Shown: positions 34,201 to 41,078 of the stretch, in pieces | How positions within the stretch are numbered: position 1 is the first letter of the stretch | How the letters are laid out: each line of letters starts with the position of its first letter | Source: Euryarchaeota archaeon UBA130 | GTDB taxonomy: Archaea; Thermoplasmatota; Poseidoniia; Poseidoniales; Thalassarchaeaceae | Length of the DNA: 45,506 bases | Assembly (NCBI GenBank): GCA_002505775.1 | Contig: DAVY01000010.1 | Span: forward strand, 30,176-75,681 | Reading direction: 5' to 3' | Program-made: the position numbers and the translations under genes | Notes under the pieces: model-generated | What the model saw: only the letters and a program-made list of their open reading frames with translations | Told to the model about the DNA's origin: nothing | Database searches by the model: none

Positions 34201-35181
34201 GTGGTTGTAGACAGTAGATCCCCGACCGCGCTATTCGACCAGATTTCTTACCCTGACTCGTCTCTGACAATTATAGAATCCGATAGGGTTGACGACGTGA
34301 AGGTAACAGTTACCATCAACGACGAAGTCGGCATGCAGGATGGACCATTGCAGGTCTCATGGGTTTACTTACGTGGAAACTCGCCTGTTCCCGGTACAGA
34401 GGACGGTGGAGAATTGGTCATGATATCGGAAGGGGACAGGTCATCATCGTCTGATTGGGCCGACGTATACCAGTCTCGCTTGGACATGACACCCAAGAAT
34501 GGGATGAAGATTGAGGCAGGAGACGCGATTGCTTTCTGGGTGACCTCCACGGACAAGGCTGGCAATGTGATTTCCGGACTGGGAAGCGAATCAGCCCCCA
34601 AGGTTCCGGCGCTTAGGATTATGGAATTCCTAGGGGATTATGTTAGGTCAGTTTCATCCCCAACAGCCCCCTTGATGAATGAGATTGTGACAATCGAAAC
34701 ATTCTGGGAAAATCCAGGTAAAAGAGATGGAACTCTAGTGGTGGGTCTCTATGAGCTGATCTATGAGGTTGACTCCAATGGCGAGTCATCAGAGAGGTGG
34801 CAACCATCGCTGACCACTGCCCAGACGGGAGATGTGGAAATATCCCTTGATGCAGAATCTACGAGTGTCCGGTACTCATTCAAGTGGGAGGCATCCTCAC
34901 CCGGTCAACCAAATCTTTACCTCGTCATCGATGTTGACGGAGACGGCACAATATCCGAGGAGGATTTCAAAGCTGCGAACATCGCAGTTGGAGGAATCAG
35001 CGTGACACCTCCTCCGAGCGACGACGAGGGATCAACTGACAACGCAATCATAATGATAGGTGGAGTGGCAATAGTCGCTATCGGTGCTATTGCTTTCCTA
35101 CTTAGTCGGAAGGGTAGTGAGGACGATATTTACTACGAAGATGACGATTATGAGTACTACGAAGATGAGGAAGAGTACTAA
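28279..35181 (+). CDS. Giant 2300-aa secreted surface protein with C-terminal anchor
   Basis: A signal peptide (RRRLAGALVLLMLLAPITNAA) starts the chain; ATG 28303 is an alternative start. Two Cys-bounded units near residues 155-265 contain LDADEV-type loops like DUF7151. Three MAM/lectin-like domains follow to about residue 870, two of them ending in GWFIDDV and GWHIDNIGI, as in M6-peptidase-associated and MAM domains. Further Ig-like and beta-sandwich domains fill the rest, with a DTNSDGIADEDEY calcium loop near 1634 and an EF-hand-like DVDGDGTISEED near 2218. One membrane helix lies at about 2255-2277, then a short tail made almost only of Asp, Glu and Tyr. Likely adhesion to polysaccharide or particles (inference). 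Confidence 0.9.
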   Translation: MSVIIRDYMSNNRRRLAGALVLLMLLAPITNAATTSWAGPATVNTSGGETTLNGFRVPGNATILDGWAHVTDSPMAASTSPPDAMDISAFEDGVASGMTTEYIAGNLTLVDDGSLNSVDNLDIGNYSINMNSRYNQGPAPVVRLLLESSAGYTPHSYCNGLRGYNLTSGYDEGFNGQLDADEVLNVDYLCTTNQTIQGGNGRVSNGSVVNGSFLYSQQPIPEGNGTCQFGGKSFTWGNDYGLYYDEDTSLNSTETEATMYFCNRDSYWDVTNFDLGGNVTGTEQVVSYGVIPSSASEGTVSVGTKPGAGLTAGVDTWFNFPSFSVPNYGARTVFTLSFDHWYHLDGNNGGAWLEYKESGSSDWKWVATDGGYPSYINSSSIDVQGAPSGDLPVFTGSSHSGWQSETLNLSSFFSDTNLNSSTSIEFRFRVWTSNNSATTPGWFIDDVHYYNKGTGNGFWHHGCDIQGSYATLSGTGCYYNNNALGYLTVPIDLYNVSGLEFDLHWDLEGSSWDNACIELSSNNGQSWTDISSTGNTATQCRSRSGAIPGSSGYADKNGNTPYVVYNNFNYYDDSGGMVTIYNSVPAANQVNGSLLRFVVQTDSSVQYGYPGGSADGGSNISANDGREGLSVFSYRTMANVNTSITDFTIPGSASVSGTSHDWQYLCSNCGFVDSVHAFEDSTVSAPESDSAPGFLNQFRKTAGNPGNCNTERCKWVLSEPSPSYGPSTTSSFPYMYKIGLNGGTDSVYESSLVTPIYTISGIGESSFAWDMSVCLDYGTGAYVYVGGALWMRVNGGQWQHVNMPSYTDTQYSTTSSQYTINDGQRIWTRLHCSTNEWDSYSVDLSQYKGDDVQFKFAMGARFNDANSGWHIDNIGIKMGNFSQPGTWTSQVFSISGDNKFNRGLIEIDGFSDDYSNHTVTGTLLDATSGTPIPGYSDVSFPISLAGVDSETYDSLKIRVEMETSNPLATPMVEYIRIGGNRLLTADMMGVNGWQMTNVERVDGLINATVTSGSITSDYLHSIRPIKALSFLGNSSTNVQIDVLDESGNTIGSASKGGSVLFATPRTGYSLEVSLPTNGYIDRLETRHLYGEPASNLEIDFASDGDVDWSFPKHQGRGHFGWQTNLLDTQTMGTSQGTKSITMNVGSTPSSAYAVVPTSGFVNTGMYTVYSDSDGFESPVHVNVSGVSQSTGSQTERFTSELNSYQISSINSLPSGWSDTATERDWRVVEISLTSSHDQVVTLTGLALGYTIFENVTDISGPITQYHSDNTQGDTPPVELAIPVTISSSTGSVSIAGDLIYDYIMTNRDFQVPNTLYPDGTINEIETSHHHLNDNSLLSAIELIGSASDGQVISFRVENGDDGLWGLGNDPVTFTQASGSSVAPLDTSLSYVEIVTHPDGYDDVVVNWMFDVNWNWDDVESIRWVATAYDEYGEFVWPAVSFSGQGNSNAVENDLQIESFEVRDEYGRLLSNQFSSFYPFPVKSSNDVHVSGTVRFQDSTDSRPQASDFLVGLNMSGSLYSMTMGDNGSFNTTVDWLISSIGGSELTLSPMILTVGPSGLAVGATDTSGTPPQVSIIVDSNAPTAGPLQVNTPSGLQEAHGKVWDPTVPLSLFITIDEAEARGETITLRYWRATTDDTNSDGIADEDEYIGQTQPLSSGMTGQQQVNFIGIDVSAQDFNSPVHMYIEGTDWAGLSYQDGGTGGASGAENSWASVIVATDEPTSISSSGFSLDSEIGFLMAGQTHTFSMQVEEANGIGTLDNITIMLCGDGPTNLGKMSYEPSRGNLWSSPDSMVTPMSVQTESITSAVTKISVQFALSWEYPWEESQSSCKPSVSIIDDLNTVAYQNNIGELSWILDNKLIAIPDTLVDNTEPVMEAVEGQLFLRQGDEFSVSGSIVYAGSAVPISEIPDGLTVEAVVIYGSQSVSSDAGVTPESRFTIDVALPDRVPLSPYMGISVEVMNVPGLGSSESNEDYSVVVDSRSPTALFDQISYPDSSLTIIESDRVDDVKVTVTINDEVGMQDGPLQVSWVYLRGNSPVPGTEDGGELVMISEGDRSSSSDWADVYQSRLDMTPKNGMKIEAGDAIAFWVTSTDKAGNVISGLGSESAPKVPALRIMEFLGDYVRSVSSPTAPLMNEIVTIETFWENPGKRDGTLVVGLYELIYEVDSNGESSERWQPSLTTAQTGDVEISLDAESTSVRYSFKWEASSPGQPNLYLVIDVDGDGTISEEDFKAANIAVGGISVTPPPSDDEGSTDNAIIMIGGVAIVAIGAIAFLLSRKGSEDDIYYEDDDYEYYEDEEEY

Positions 35182-35239
35182 GTGACGTTTCTTCAAGTGT
35201 GAGGAAAAAGCTGCCAATCACGTTCAGATACCTCTGGTG

Positions 35240-35247
35240 TTTATAGG
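35240..35247 (+). promoter_or_regulatory. TATA-like box before the 53-aa microprotein
   Basis: TTTATAGG about 56 bp upstream of the ATG at 35303. The leader after it contains the self-complementary CCCTCGAGGG (35265-35274). Confidence 0.4.
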
Positions 35248-35302
35248 CCATGTCTCAAGCTTTCCCCTCGAGGGATTTCCCTCAGATGGGATGCGTGGGT
35301 AA

Positions 35303-35464
35303 ATGGACGATAGTTTGTCACTGGAAGAACTTAGAGAAGAAATCGACGATTTGAGGGACTTGGTAAAGACCCTGCTTACAATAATCATGGAAGAGGCGGA
35401 CGGGGTCCAATCAGGTTCCGCCCCTTCAATTCCTCATCAACCCAAGCGCGGATATTGCATGTAG
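35303..35464 (+). CDS. 53-aa coiled-coil-like microprotein
   Basis: An ATG frame of 53 codons read directly. The first ~32 residues form a strongly amphipathic, heptad-like acidic helix (SLEELREEIDDLRDLVKTLL), suggesting a dimerising small protein. The C-terminal part is Pro/Ser-rich and ends in KRGYCM. A TATA-like box lies upstream, and its TAG exactly abuts the stop of the opposing glycosylase, the same packing seen at most real gene ends here, which supports it being genuine. Function unknown. Confidence 0.6.
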   Translation: MDDSLSLEELREEIDDLRDLVKTLLTIIMEEADGVQSGSAPSIPHQPKRGYCM

Positions 35465-36094
35465 TCAGTATCCAACAGGGTCAGGGTCTGTCATTCTCCA
35501 GAGGTACCATGTTGCTACAGTCCTAAATGGCTTCCAGGATTCCGCGATTCTAGTGATCTCGCCCTTGTCTAAGGCCTCCCCCTTATTGTAAAGCCTCTCC
35601 ATGGTTCTTATTGCGCCTATATCTCCCATTGGAAAAATATCAGCCCTTAATAGAGAGAATATTAGAATCATCTCAGCGGTCCACAGTCCTATGCCTTTGA
35701 TGGATGTAAGGGATTCAATAACCTCATCATTTGATAATGACTCCCAGTCAATCTCTCCCATCCCCGAATTCCATTTCTCAGCCACACCCAGAACGTATGA
35801 CGCCTTCCTGTATGAGAGCCCACATCCTCTCATCGTTTCCTCGTCTACCTTTAGAATATTTTTTGGTTCAATTGTACCAACGGCGTCTTGGAGCCTTGCC
35901 CATACCGATTCCGCCGCCGCATTGGATATTTGTTGTCCAACTATTGATCTAATCAGCGTCAGGAATACATTCCCCTTCGAGGTGAGTAATGGATGATATT
36001 TGTTTTTAATTATCTCCGCCATGATTTCATCACGATTAGTGAGATGAGTAGTTGCCTCTTCCCAATAATCAGGGGTCTTCCCCTCCAGTTCCAT
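35465..36094 (-). CDS. alkA: DNA-3-methyladenine glycosylase, AlkA-like HhH-GPD
   Basis: A base-excision repair enzyme removing alkylated purines. The 209 residues carry RSIVGQQISNAAAESVWARL, then the helix-hairpin-helix LTSIKGIGLWTAEMILIF, and the catalytic Asp in FPMGDIGAIR, in the right spacing for the HhH-GPD superfamily. No C-terminal Fe-S cluster cysteines, which excludes Nth/MutY. It lacks the N-terminal domain of E. coli AlkA, as in short archaeal and bacterial forms. Convergent with the 53-aa gene and divergent from a small secreted protein gene. Confidence 0.9.
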   Translation of the reverse strand: MELEGKTPDYWEEATTHLTNRDEIMAEIIKNKYHPLLTSKGNVFLTLIRSIVGQQISNAAAESVWARLQDAVGTIEPKNILKVDEETMRGCGLSYRKASYVLGVAEKWNSGMGEIDWESLSNDEVIESLTSIKGIGLWTAEMILIFSLLRADIFPMGDIGAIRTMERLYNKGEALDKGEITRIAESWKPFRTVATWYLWRMTDPDPVGY

Positions 36095-36116
36095 GGAGCT
36101 TGGAAATCCTCATGGT

Positions 36117-36124
36117 TCAATACT
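36117..36124 (+). promoter_or_regulatory. TATA-like box for a leaderless small secreted protein gene
   Basis: CAATACTA ends 20 bp before the ATG at 36145, the spacing expected if the transcript is nearly leaderless. Confidence 0.35.
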
Positions 36125-36144
36125 ACTGCCCTTCTCGCACCTCC

Positions 36145-36633
36145 ATGAAAGCGGAGAATGCCGTACTTTCCACAGTGGCTATTTTCACATTGGCCTTTAT
36201 ACTCCTGACACTTAATTCGTCCAATTCTCCCTCAGAAGAAAAGAATTGGCAGATTGCGAATGTTTGTCTGGCTGACCATAATTCCCTTGAGAGCCATGAA
36301 CACGTACAACTTGCCATTATAATCAACGGATCCGAAGTAGAGATTGAGTCTAACATAGGAATTGGCGACCCGGGATGTGATGGAATGAAGGGGATTCACA
36401 CTCATGATAACACTGGTAGATTACATATCGAGACACCAAGTGTAATGCCTGCTCCTTTGGGGGCCTTTTTCGAGATTTGGGGTGAGTCATTCAGTCAGAA
36501 TGAGATTATGGGCCATAAGAATGATTCCAATCATGAAATAGTACTCACAGTAAATGGAGAGGTCAACCATCTTTACGATGAATATATGATGCAAGACGGC
36601 GACCAGATTCGAATAGAGTACAGGGGCATATGA
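36145..36633 (+). CDS. Small anchored extracytoplasmic protein with HTHD motif
   Basis: 162 residues from the ATG at 36145; the frame reaches back to 36052 but that part overlaps the glycosylase gene. An N-terminal helix (AVLSTVAIFTLAFILLTL) is a signal anchor. The outer domain has two cysteines and a motif GIHTHDNTGRLHIETP followed by FFEIWG and a C-terminal TVNG...QDGDQIRIEY strand. I recall similar HTHD-HIE-FFxxWG proteins in other secreted bacterial and archaeal proteins of unknown role; the His residues could bind metal such as copper (inference). Its TGA abuts the stop of rtcB. Confidence 0.72.
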   Translation: MKAENAVLSTVAIFTLAFILLTLNSSNSPSEEKNWQIANVCLADHNSLESHEHVQLAIIINGSEVEIESNIGIGDPGCDGMKGIHTHDNTGRLHIETPSVMPAPLGAFFEIWGESFSQNEIMGHKNDSNHEIVLTVNGEVNHLYDEYMMQDGDQIRIEYRGI

Positions 36634-38103
36634 TTATCCCTTAATTACTGCAATTGGCCGTAGTCTAGCAACAGGTCTCGCCAATCCAGCCTGATTCGTC
36701 AGAGAAATAACTTCATCCACATTCTTGTAGGCTTCGGGTGCTTCTTCTGATAGTACATTTGGCGTCTTGGCTCTGACATGAACTCCTCTAGACTCCAGCT
36801 CAGAAATTAAAGAATCCGAATCGATAGATTTCCTAGCAGCTGTCCTAGAAAGCCTTCGCCCAGCACCATGGCATGATGATGAGAAAGCGTCATTTCCTCC
36901 CTTTATCGGTCCAGCAAGTACCCAAGAAGCCGTACCCATGTCACCAGGGACAAGAACGGGTTGTCCCAAACTAAATTTCGAAGACAACTCCGGATTATCC
37001 CCCCCTAATGCTCTTGTTGCTCCCTTCCTGTGGACCGCACAGGTACAATTCTTCCCATGAATTACATGGTCCTCTATTTTCGCGATGTTATGGCTTACAT
37101 CATACACCAATTCCATTTCCCCATCGGTGGAGTACTCATTTCTTAGGACATCCCTTAGCTTTTGTGTCAATGCCGATCTATTCGCAAATGCAAAATTTCC
37201 AGCTGCACACATCGCATCAAAATACGAGGCCCCCTCTGAGCTGTGGATTGGAGCAGAAGCTAACTGACGATCAGGAACTGAAAATCCCCACTTCTCTGAA
37301 TACCATGTATCCCCTACTTTGGAATACTCCTTTTCAATATTGGCTACATGTTCCGAACAAACTTGGTGACCAAGTCCCCTAGATCCCGAATGGATCATCG
37401 CTGTAATCTGTCCCATGCGAAGTCCGAATGCATCTGCCGCCTTCTCGTCAACGACCCTATCCACTACCTGTAATTCTAGGAAGTGGTTTCCTGATCCCAA
37501 TGTACCAAGTGAAGTCGATCCCCTTTTCATGGCCTTATGCCCCACATCCCAGTTTTCACTTTCTAGAAATCCATTAGACTCCATATTAGCCAAATCCCTC
37601 TCCTCTGCCAGGCCCAAATCGACCGCTGCAGAAGCGCCACTTGAGAGAATTGAATCTAATTCCTTATTCCCAAGATTCACGCCCCCCTTCCTAGTGGCTC
37701 CAGCTGGAATATTCTTGGATAATTCCTCAGCTAAGGATTTTGCATCTATATCATCGATATGAAGGTCACTTGAACATAGTCTGACACCGCAATTTATGTC
37801 AAACCCGACACCTCCAGGAGAGATTGATCCGCCCTGTTCCCCCCATTCGATATCTGTTGCTACCACTCCACCAATTGGAAAGCCATAGCCAAAGTGCCAG
37901 TCCGCCATTGCCCAAGCATCGCCCACAATTCCAGGAATACTGGCAGTATTTACGAGTTGGGCTGGGGACCTATCATCGGAGTGTCCCAACATATGCGACT
38001 CATCCGAAACTAAAACTGCATCAGTCAGCATCCTACCGTGCTTGGAAATCCTCATCCTACCCGGTCCATCCGATGACAAATGGCCCCTCCACGACGCCTC
38101 CAT
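36634..38103 (-). CDS. rtcB: RNA-splicing ligase RtcB
   Basis: A GTP- and Mn-dependent 3'-phosphate RNA ligase that joins tRNA exons after intron removal. Seen: GGVVATDIEWGEQGGSISPG, GVGFDINCGVRL with the metal-binding Cys, GSGNHFLELQ, IHSGSRGLGHQV, YDVSHNIAKIE and the guanylylated His in SSCHGAGRRLSRT. About 489 residues, normal for the family. I chose ATG 38103; the frame extends to 38154. It is divergent from alaS. Confidence 0.95.
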   Translation of the reverse strand: MEASWRGHLSSDGPGRMRISKHGRMLTDAVLVSDESHMLGHSDDRSPAQLVNTASIPGIVGDAWAMADWHFGYGFPIGGVVATDIEWGEQGGSISPGGVGFDINCGVRLCSSDLHIDDIDAKSLAEELSKNIPAGATRKGGVNLGNKELDSILSSGASAAVDLGLAEERDLANMESNGFLESENWDVGHKAMKRGSTSLGTLGSGNHFLELQVVDRVVDEKAADAFGLRMGQITAMIHSGSRGLGHQVCSEHVANIEKEYSKVGDTWYSEKWGFSVPDRQLASAPIHSSEGASYFDAMCAAGNFAFANRSALTQKLRDVLRNEYSTDGEMELVYDVSHNIAKIEDHVIHGKNCTCAVHRKGATRALGGDNPELSSKFSLGQPVLVPGDMGTASWVLAGPIKGGNDAFSSSCHGAGRRLSRTAARKSIDSDSLISELESRGVHVRAKTPNVLSEEAPEAYKNVDEVISLTNQAGLARPVARLRPIAVIKG

Positions 38104-38138
38104 GTCACCTCGTCGCATCCACAACCTTTCAAGCCCAC

Positions 38139-38152
38139 GTTGCAATTGCAAC
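38139..38152. promoter_or_regulatory. Perfect 14-bp palindrome between rtcB and alaS
   Basis: GTTGCAATTGCAAC is perfectly self-complementary and centred in the ~97-bp divergent spacer. It could be an operator shared by the two tRNA-related genes. Confidence 0.4.
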
Positions 38153-38187
38153 AATCGAATTCAAGTCAGGCCCTCCAATGCAAGGCC

Positions 38188-38195
38188 GGAGGAGG
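38188..38195 (+). promoter_or_regulatory. Shine-Dalgarno site deciding a TTG start for alaS
   Basis: GGAGGAGG lies 5 bases before an in-frame TTG at 38201. The ATGs upstream in this frame lie inside or against the opposing rtcB gene and give sequence unlike AlaRS. Confidence 0.6.
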
Positions 38196-38200
38196 CGGCA

Positions 38201-41074
38201 TTGGCATTCGGGGAAATTGACATTCCTTATTGGACAGAATCAAATCATGAGTTAAAAATCTGTAAAGTATCTGGCCTCAGATTCTGGACAAGGGATAGTG
38301 GCAGGGATACATGCGGAGACACCCATGAAGACCCCTACACGTTCATTGGAAATCCCATTATCAAGGGATTCAACTCTACAGGTAAGGAATTAAAGGACGA
38401 GATGAGGGAAGCTTTCCTTTCCTTCTTCGATTCAAAGGGGCATACAAGGATAGATCCGTACCCAGTCATAGCCAGATGGAGGGACGACATTCACCTCACA
38501 ATAGCCAGTATTGCAGACTTCCAACCACATGTTACTAGTGGCCTAGTCCCTCCCCCAGCAAACCCGCTCGGCATAAGTCAACCTTGCATCAGACTCACTG
38601 ACGTTGCAGCTGTCGGTCGTTCGGGTAGACACCTCTCTACATTTGAAATGATGGCACACCATGCATTCAATAGGCCACTGGAAGGGAACGTAGTATACTG
38701 GATAGACCAATGTGTCCGCTACTGCGACGAGCTCCTTATTGAGGCACTCGGTATCGCTCCAAAATCCATAACCTATGTGGAGAATCCGTGGTCAGGGGGA
38801 GGAAACGCTGGCCCAGCATTGGAGGTAATTGTAGGTGGTTTGGAACTCGCAACACTGGTCTTTATGAATCTGGAAGAAAATGAGGATGGAGAGATAGACA
38901 TAAAGGGGCAAAAATATAGCGAAATGGACCTCCAAATTATCGATACTGGGTATGGTCTGGAAAGATTCTGTTGGGCCGCCGCAGGAACCCCAACTATCTA
39001 TGAAGCGATATATCCCGAATCCATTGACTGGTTGAAATCGATATCAGGATTCGATGAGTTCATGGAATCTCTGGAATTAGGGGTTGAAGTCGGAGAACTA
39101 CTGGGGGAGCTTTCCGGCCTGGCCGGGATACTGAATATCGATGTCGGCACAGATGTTGATGGGCTTTATGTCAAGTTAAGCGAAAGGCTCTCGGAAACAG
39201 GAATAATTGTCACATTGGAGGATCTTAAGAGGGTAACAGAGCCCTTATCTTCAATATACGCCATTCCTGATCATATGCACGCTATCTGTAACATGTTAGG
39301 AGACGGACTAGTGCCCAGTAACAGTAAGGCCGGATATCTAGTGAGGATGCTAATTAGAAGGGTTTGTAGAATGAAGGACTCCCTCTCCATTCCAGTCAGT
39401 CTGTCAGAATTGGGGGCACATCATATGAAAACTCATCTTGATATGGGCGGATTTTTGCAGTCAAAGGAGGGGATCATGGAAATTCTGGAATTGGAGGAAG
39501 CTAGATATCACCAGATGCTAAGGAAGGGAATTGCCGCTGTGAATACCGCCTTGAAAGGAATTCCAAAAGAATCCGAACAAGTTGATGATGAGATTTTATT
39601 TCGTCTTTCAGAAGAAAGAGGGCTAAATCCAGAGATGGTAATTTCTATCGCCAGTGAGCTTGGCTGGGATAAACTATCCGTCAGAGTTGGTTTCACCGCG
39701 GATATGGCCGCTAGGAATGCCATGATCACAAAGGTAGCTTCCAAGGAAAGAAGCAAGGGAGAAATTTTCGTTACTGATGGTATCGAAAAGACGAAACTAG
39801 ACTTCTATGAAGATACCGAGGCCACTGAATTTTCCGCGGAGGTTCTTCGTTGCTACCCATTTAGTGAAGAAATCGATTCAATAATACAGTTGTCTGCCGA
39901 GGTACCATCTACCCCTTCGCATGTCATTGTTACTGACAGGACCCTATTCTATCCCGAGGGAGGGGGACAGCTCGGAGATCAAGGCGTTTTTATGCAGGGC
40001 AATATCCTTTGCAATGTTCTTGACACTAGGTCACAAAAGGGGGTCGTCCTCCACTTGACAGATGCTCCACTGGATATAGGCCCTGTCAAGGGTCTACTAA
40101 ATCAAGTTAGAAGAAAGCAACTGATGGATCACCATACTGCTGTCCATATTGTAGGAGGGGCCGCTAGGAAGGTATTGGGGCCTCATGTCTGGCAGGCCGG
40201 ATCAAACAAAGGCGAGAGGTACGCAAGACTGGATATTACCCACCACTCAAGACTGACTAGGGAAGAAATCGAAACTATCGAAGATACGGCCAATCAAATT
40301 ATTGATTCAGACAAAAAAATTACGAAAGAAGTATTGAATAGGGCAGAAGCGGATATGAAATATGGATTCGACATTTACCAGGGTGGTCCACCTAAACACG
40401 AAGTGATCAGGGTAGTCAGTATTGGGGACTTTGACGTACAAGCTTGCGGGGGGACGCACCACGACCAGACCTCTAAAATTGGCGAGTTAAGGATAATCAG
40501 GTCCAGTCAGGTACAAGACGGGGTGGAGCGTCTGCAAATCGTGGCAGGGGAGACGTCCAGGGAGAATTCGAGAAGACAAGAACGTATTCTGAGCGAAGCC
40601 TCAGACATTTTGGGAGTGCAGTCAGATGACCTACCCAAGGCCGTGATGAGGTTCTTCGAAGAGTGGAAATCTCAACAGAAGAAAATCGAATCACTGGAGT
40701 CTGAAATAGTTAGATTAAGGACTGTTGGCGGAGGCACGGATTCGACAGAACTAGACGGAGTAAGGTATGTAGTGATGGAGGTTGAGGGAGACATGAAACA
40801 GATGATGACCATGCTATCTCAACTCACTAGGGACCCCGAGAAGCCCACGTTAGCTATCTTGGGTACTAGAATAGGAGGAGGCAAAATCATCGTGGCATCC
40901 ACCGAGGGAACAATTGCCTCGGAAAGGCATAATGCCGTTGAGATATTGAATGCAATTGCAGGGCATATCAAAGGTGGCGGTGGAGGCAAGCCGACAATGG
41001 CCCAAGGAGGGGGGACCAATGGGGACGGAATTCCAAATGCTCTAGAAGGGGCAAAAACCCTTCTTGGTTTGTGA
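38201..41074 (+). CDS. alaS: Alanyl-tRNA synthetase, archaeal type
   Basis: 957 residues. The archaeal-type N-terminus begins GEIDIPYW, then CKVSGLRFWTRDSGRDTCGDT (zinc-like knob), DEMREAFLSFF, the class II catalytic core with YPVIARWRDDIHLTIASIADFQPHVTSG and GRSGRHLSTFEMMAHHAFN, the editing domain with DHHTAVHI and ACGGTHHDQ, and a C-terminal DHHA1 domain with GHIKGGGGGKPTMAQGGG. I start it at TTG 38201 on the strength of GGAGGAGG; the frame runs back to ATG 38042, which overlaps rtcB. The aminotransferase gene follows after 4 bp, so the two are probably one operon. Confidence 0.95.
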   Translation: MAFGEIDIPYWTESNHELKICKVSGLRFWTRDSGRDTCGDTHEDPYTFIGNPIIKGFNSTGKELKDEMREAFLSFFDSKGHTRIDPYPVIARWRDDIHLTIASIADFQPHVTSGLVPPPANPLGISQPCIRLTDVAAVGRSGRHLSTFEMMAHHAFNRPLEGNVVYWIDQCVRYCDELLIEALGIAPKSITYVENPWSGGGNAGPALEVIVGGLELATLVFMNLEENEDGEIDIKGQKYSEMDLQIIDTGYGLERFCWAAAGTPTIYEAIYPESIDWLKSISGFDEFMESLELGVEVGELLGELSGLAGILNIDVGTDVDGLYVKLSERLSETGIIVTLEDLKRVTEPLSSIYAIPDHMHAICNMLGDGLVPSNSKAGYLVRMLIRRVCRMKDSLSIPVSLSELGAHHMKTHLDMGGFLQSKEGIMEILELEEARYHQMLRKGIAAVNTALKGIPKESEQVDDEILFRLSEERGLNPEMVISIASELGWDKLSVRVGFTADMAARNAMITKVASKERSKGEIFVTDGIEKTKLDFYEDTEATEFSAEVLRCYPFSEEIDSIIQLSAEVPSTPSHVIVTDRTLFYPEGGGQLGDQGVFMQGNILCNVLDTRSQKGVVLHLTDAPLDIGPVKGLLNQVRRKQLMDHHTAVHIVGGAARKVLGPHVWQAGSNKGERYARLDITHHSRLTREEIETIEDTANQIIDSDKKITKEVLNRAEADMKYGFDIYQGGPPKHEVIRVVSIGDFDVQACGGTHHDQTSKIGELRIIRSSQVQDGVERLQIVAGETSRENSRRQERILSEASDILGVQSDDLPKAVMRFFEEWKSQQKKIESLESEIVRLRTVGGGTDSTELDGVRYVVMEVEGDMKQMMTMLSQLTRDPEKPTLAILGTRIGGGKIIVASTEGTIASERHNAVEILNAIAGHIKGGGGGKPTMAQGGGTNGDGIPNALEGAKTLLGL

Positions 41075-41078
41075 TACA

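Noticed and set aside
28887..35181. Long opposite-strand frames inside the giant surface genes
   Set aside because: They are shadows: low-complexity, Ser/Leu-rich translations without domains, antisense to clearly coding sequence.
38042..38200. Extended alaS N-terminus from ATG 38042
   Set aside because: Encodes sequence unlike AlaRS, overlaps rtcB antisense, and has no ribosome-binding site comparable with GGAGGAGG before TTG 38201.
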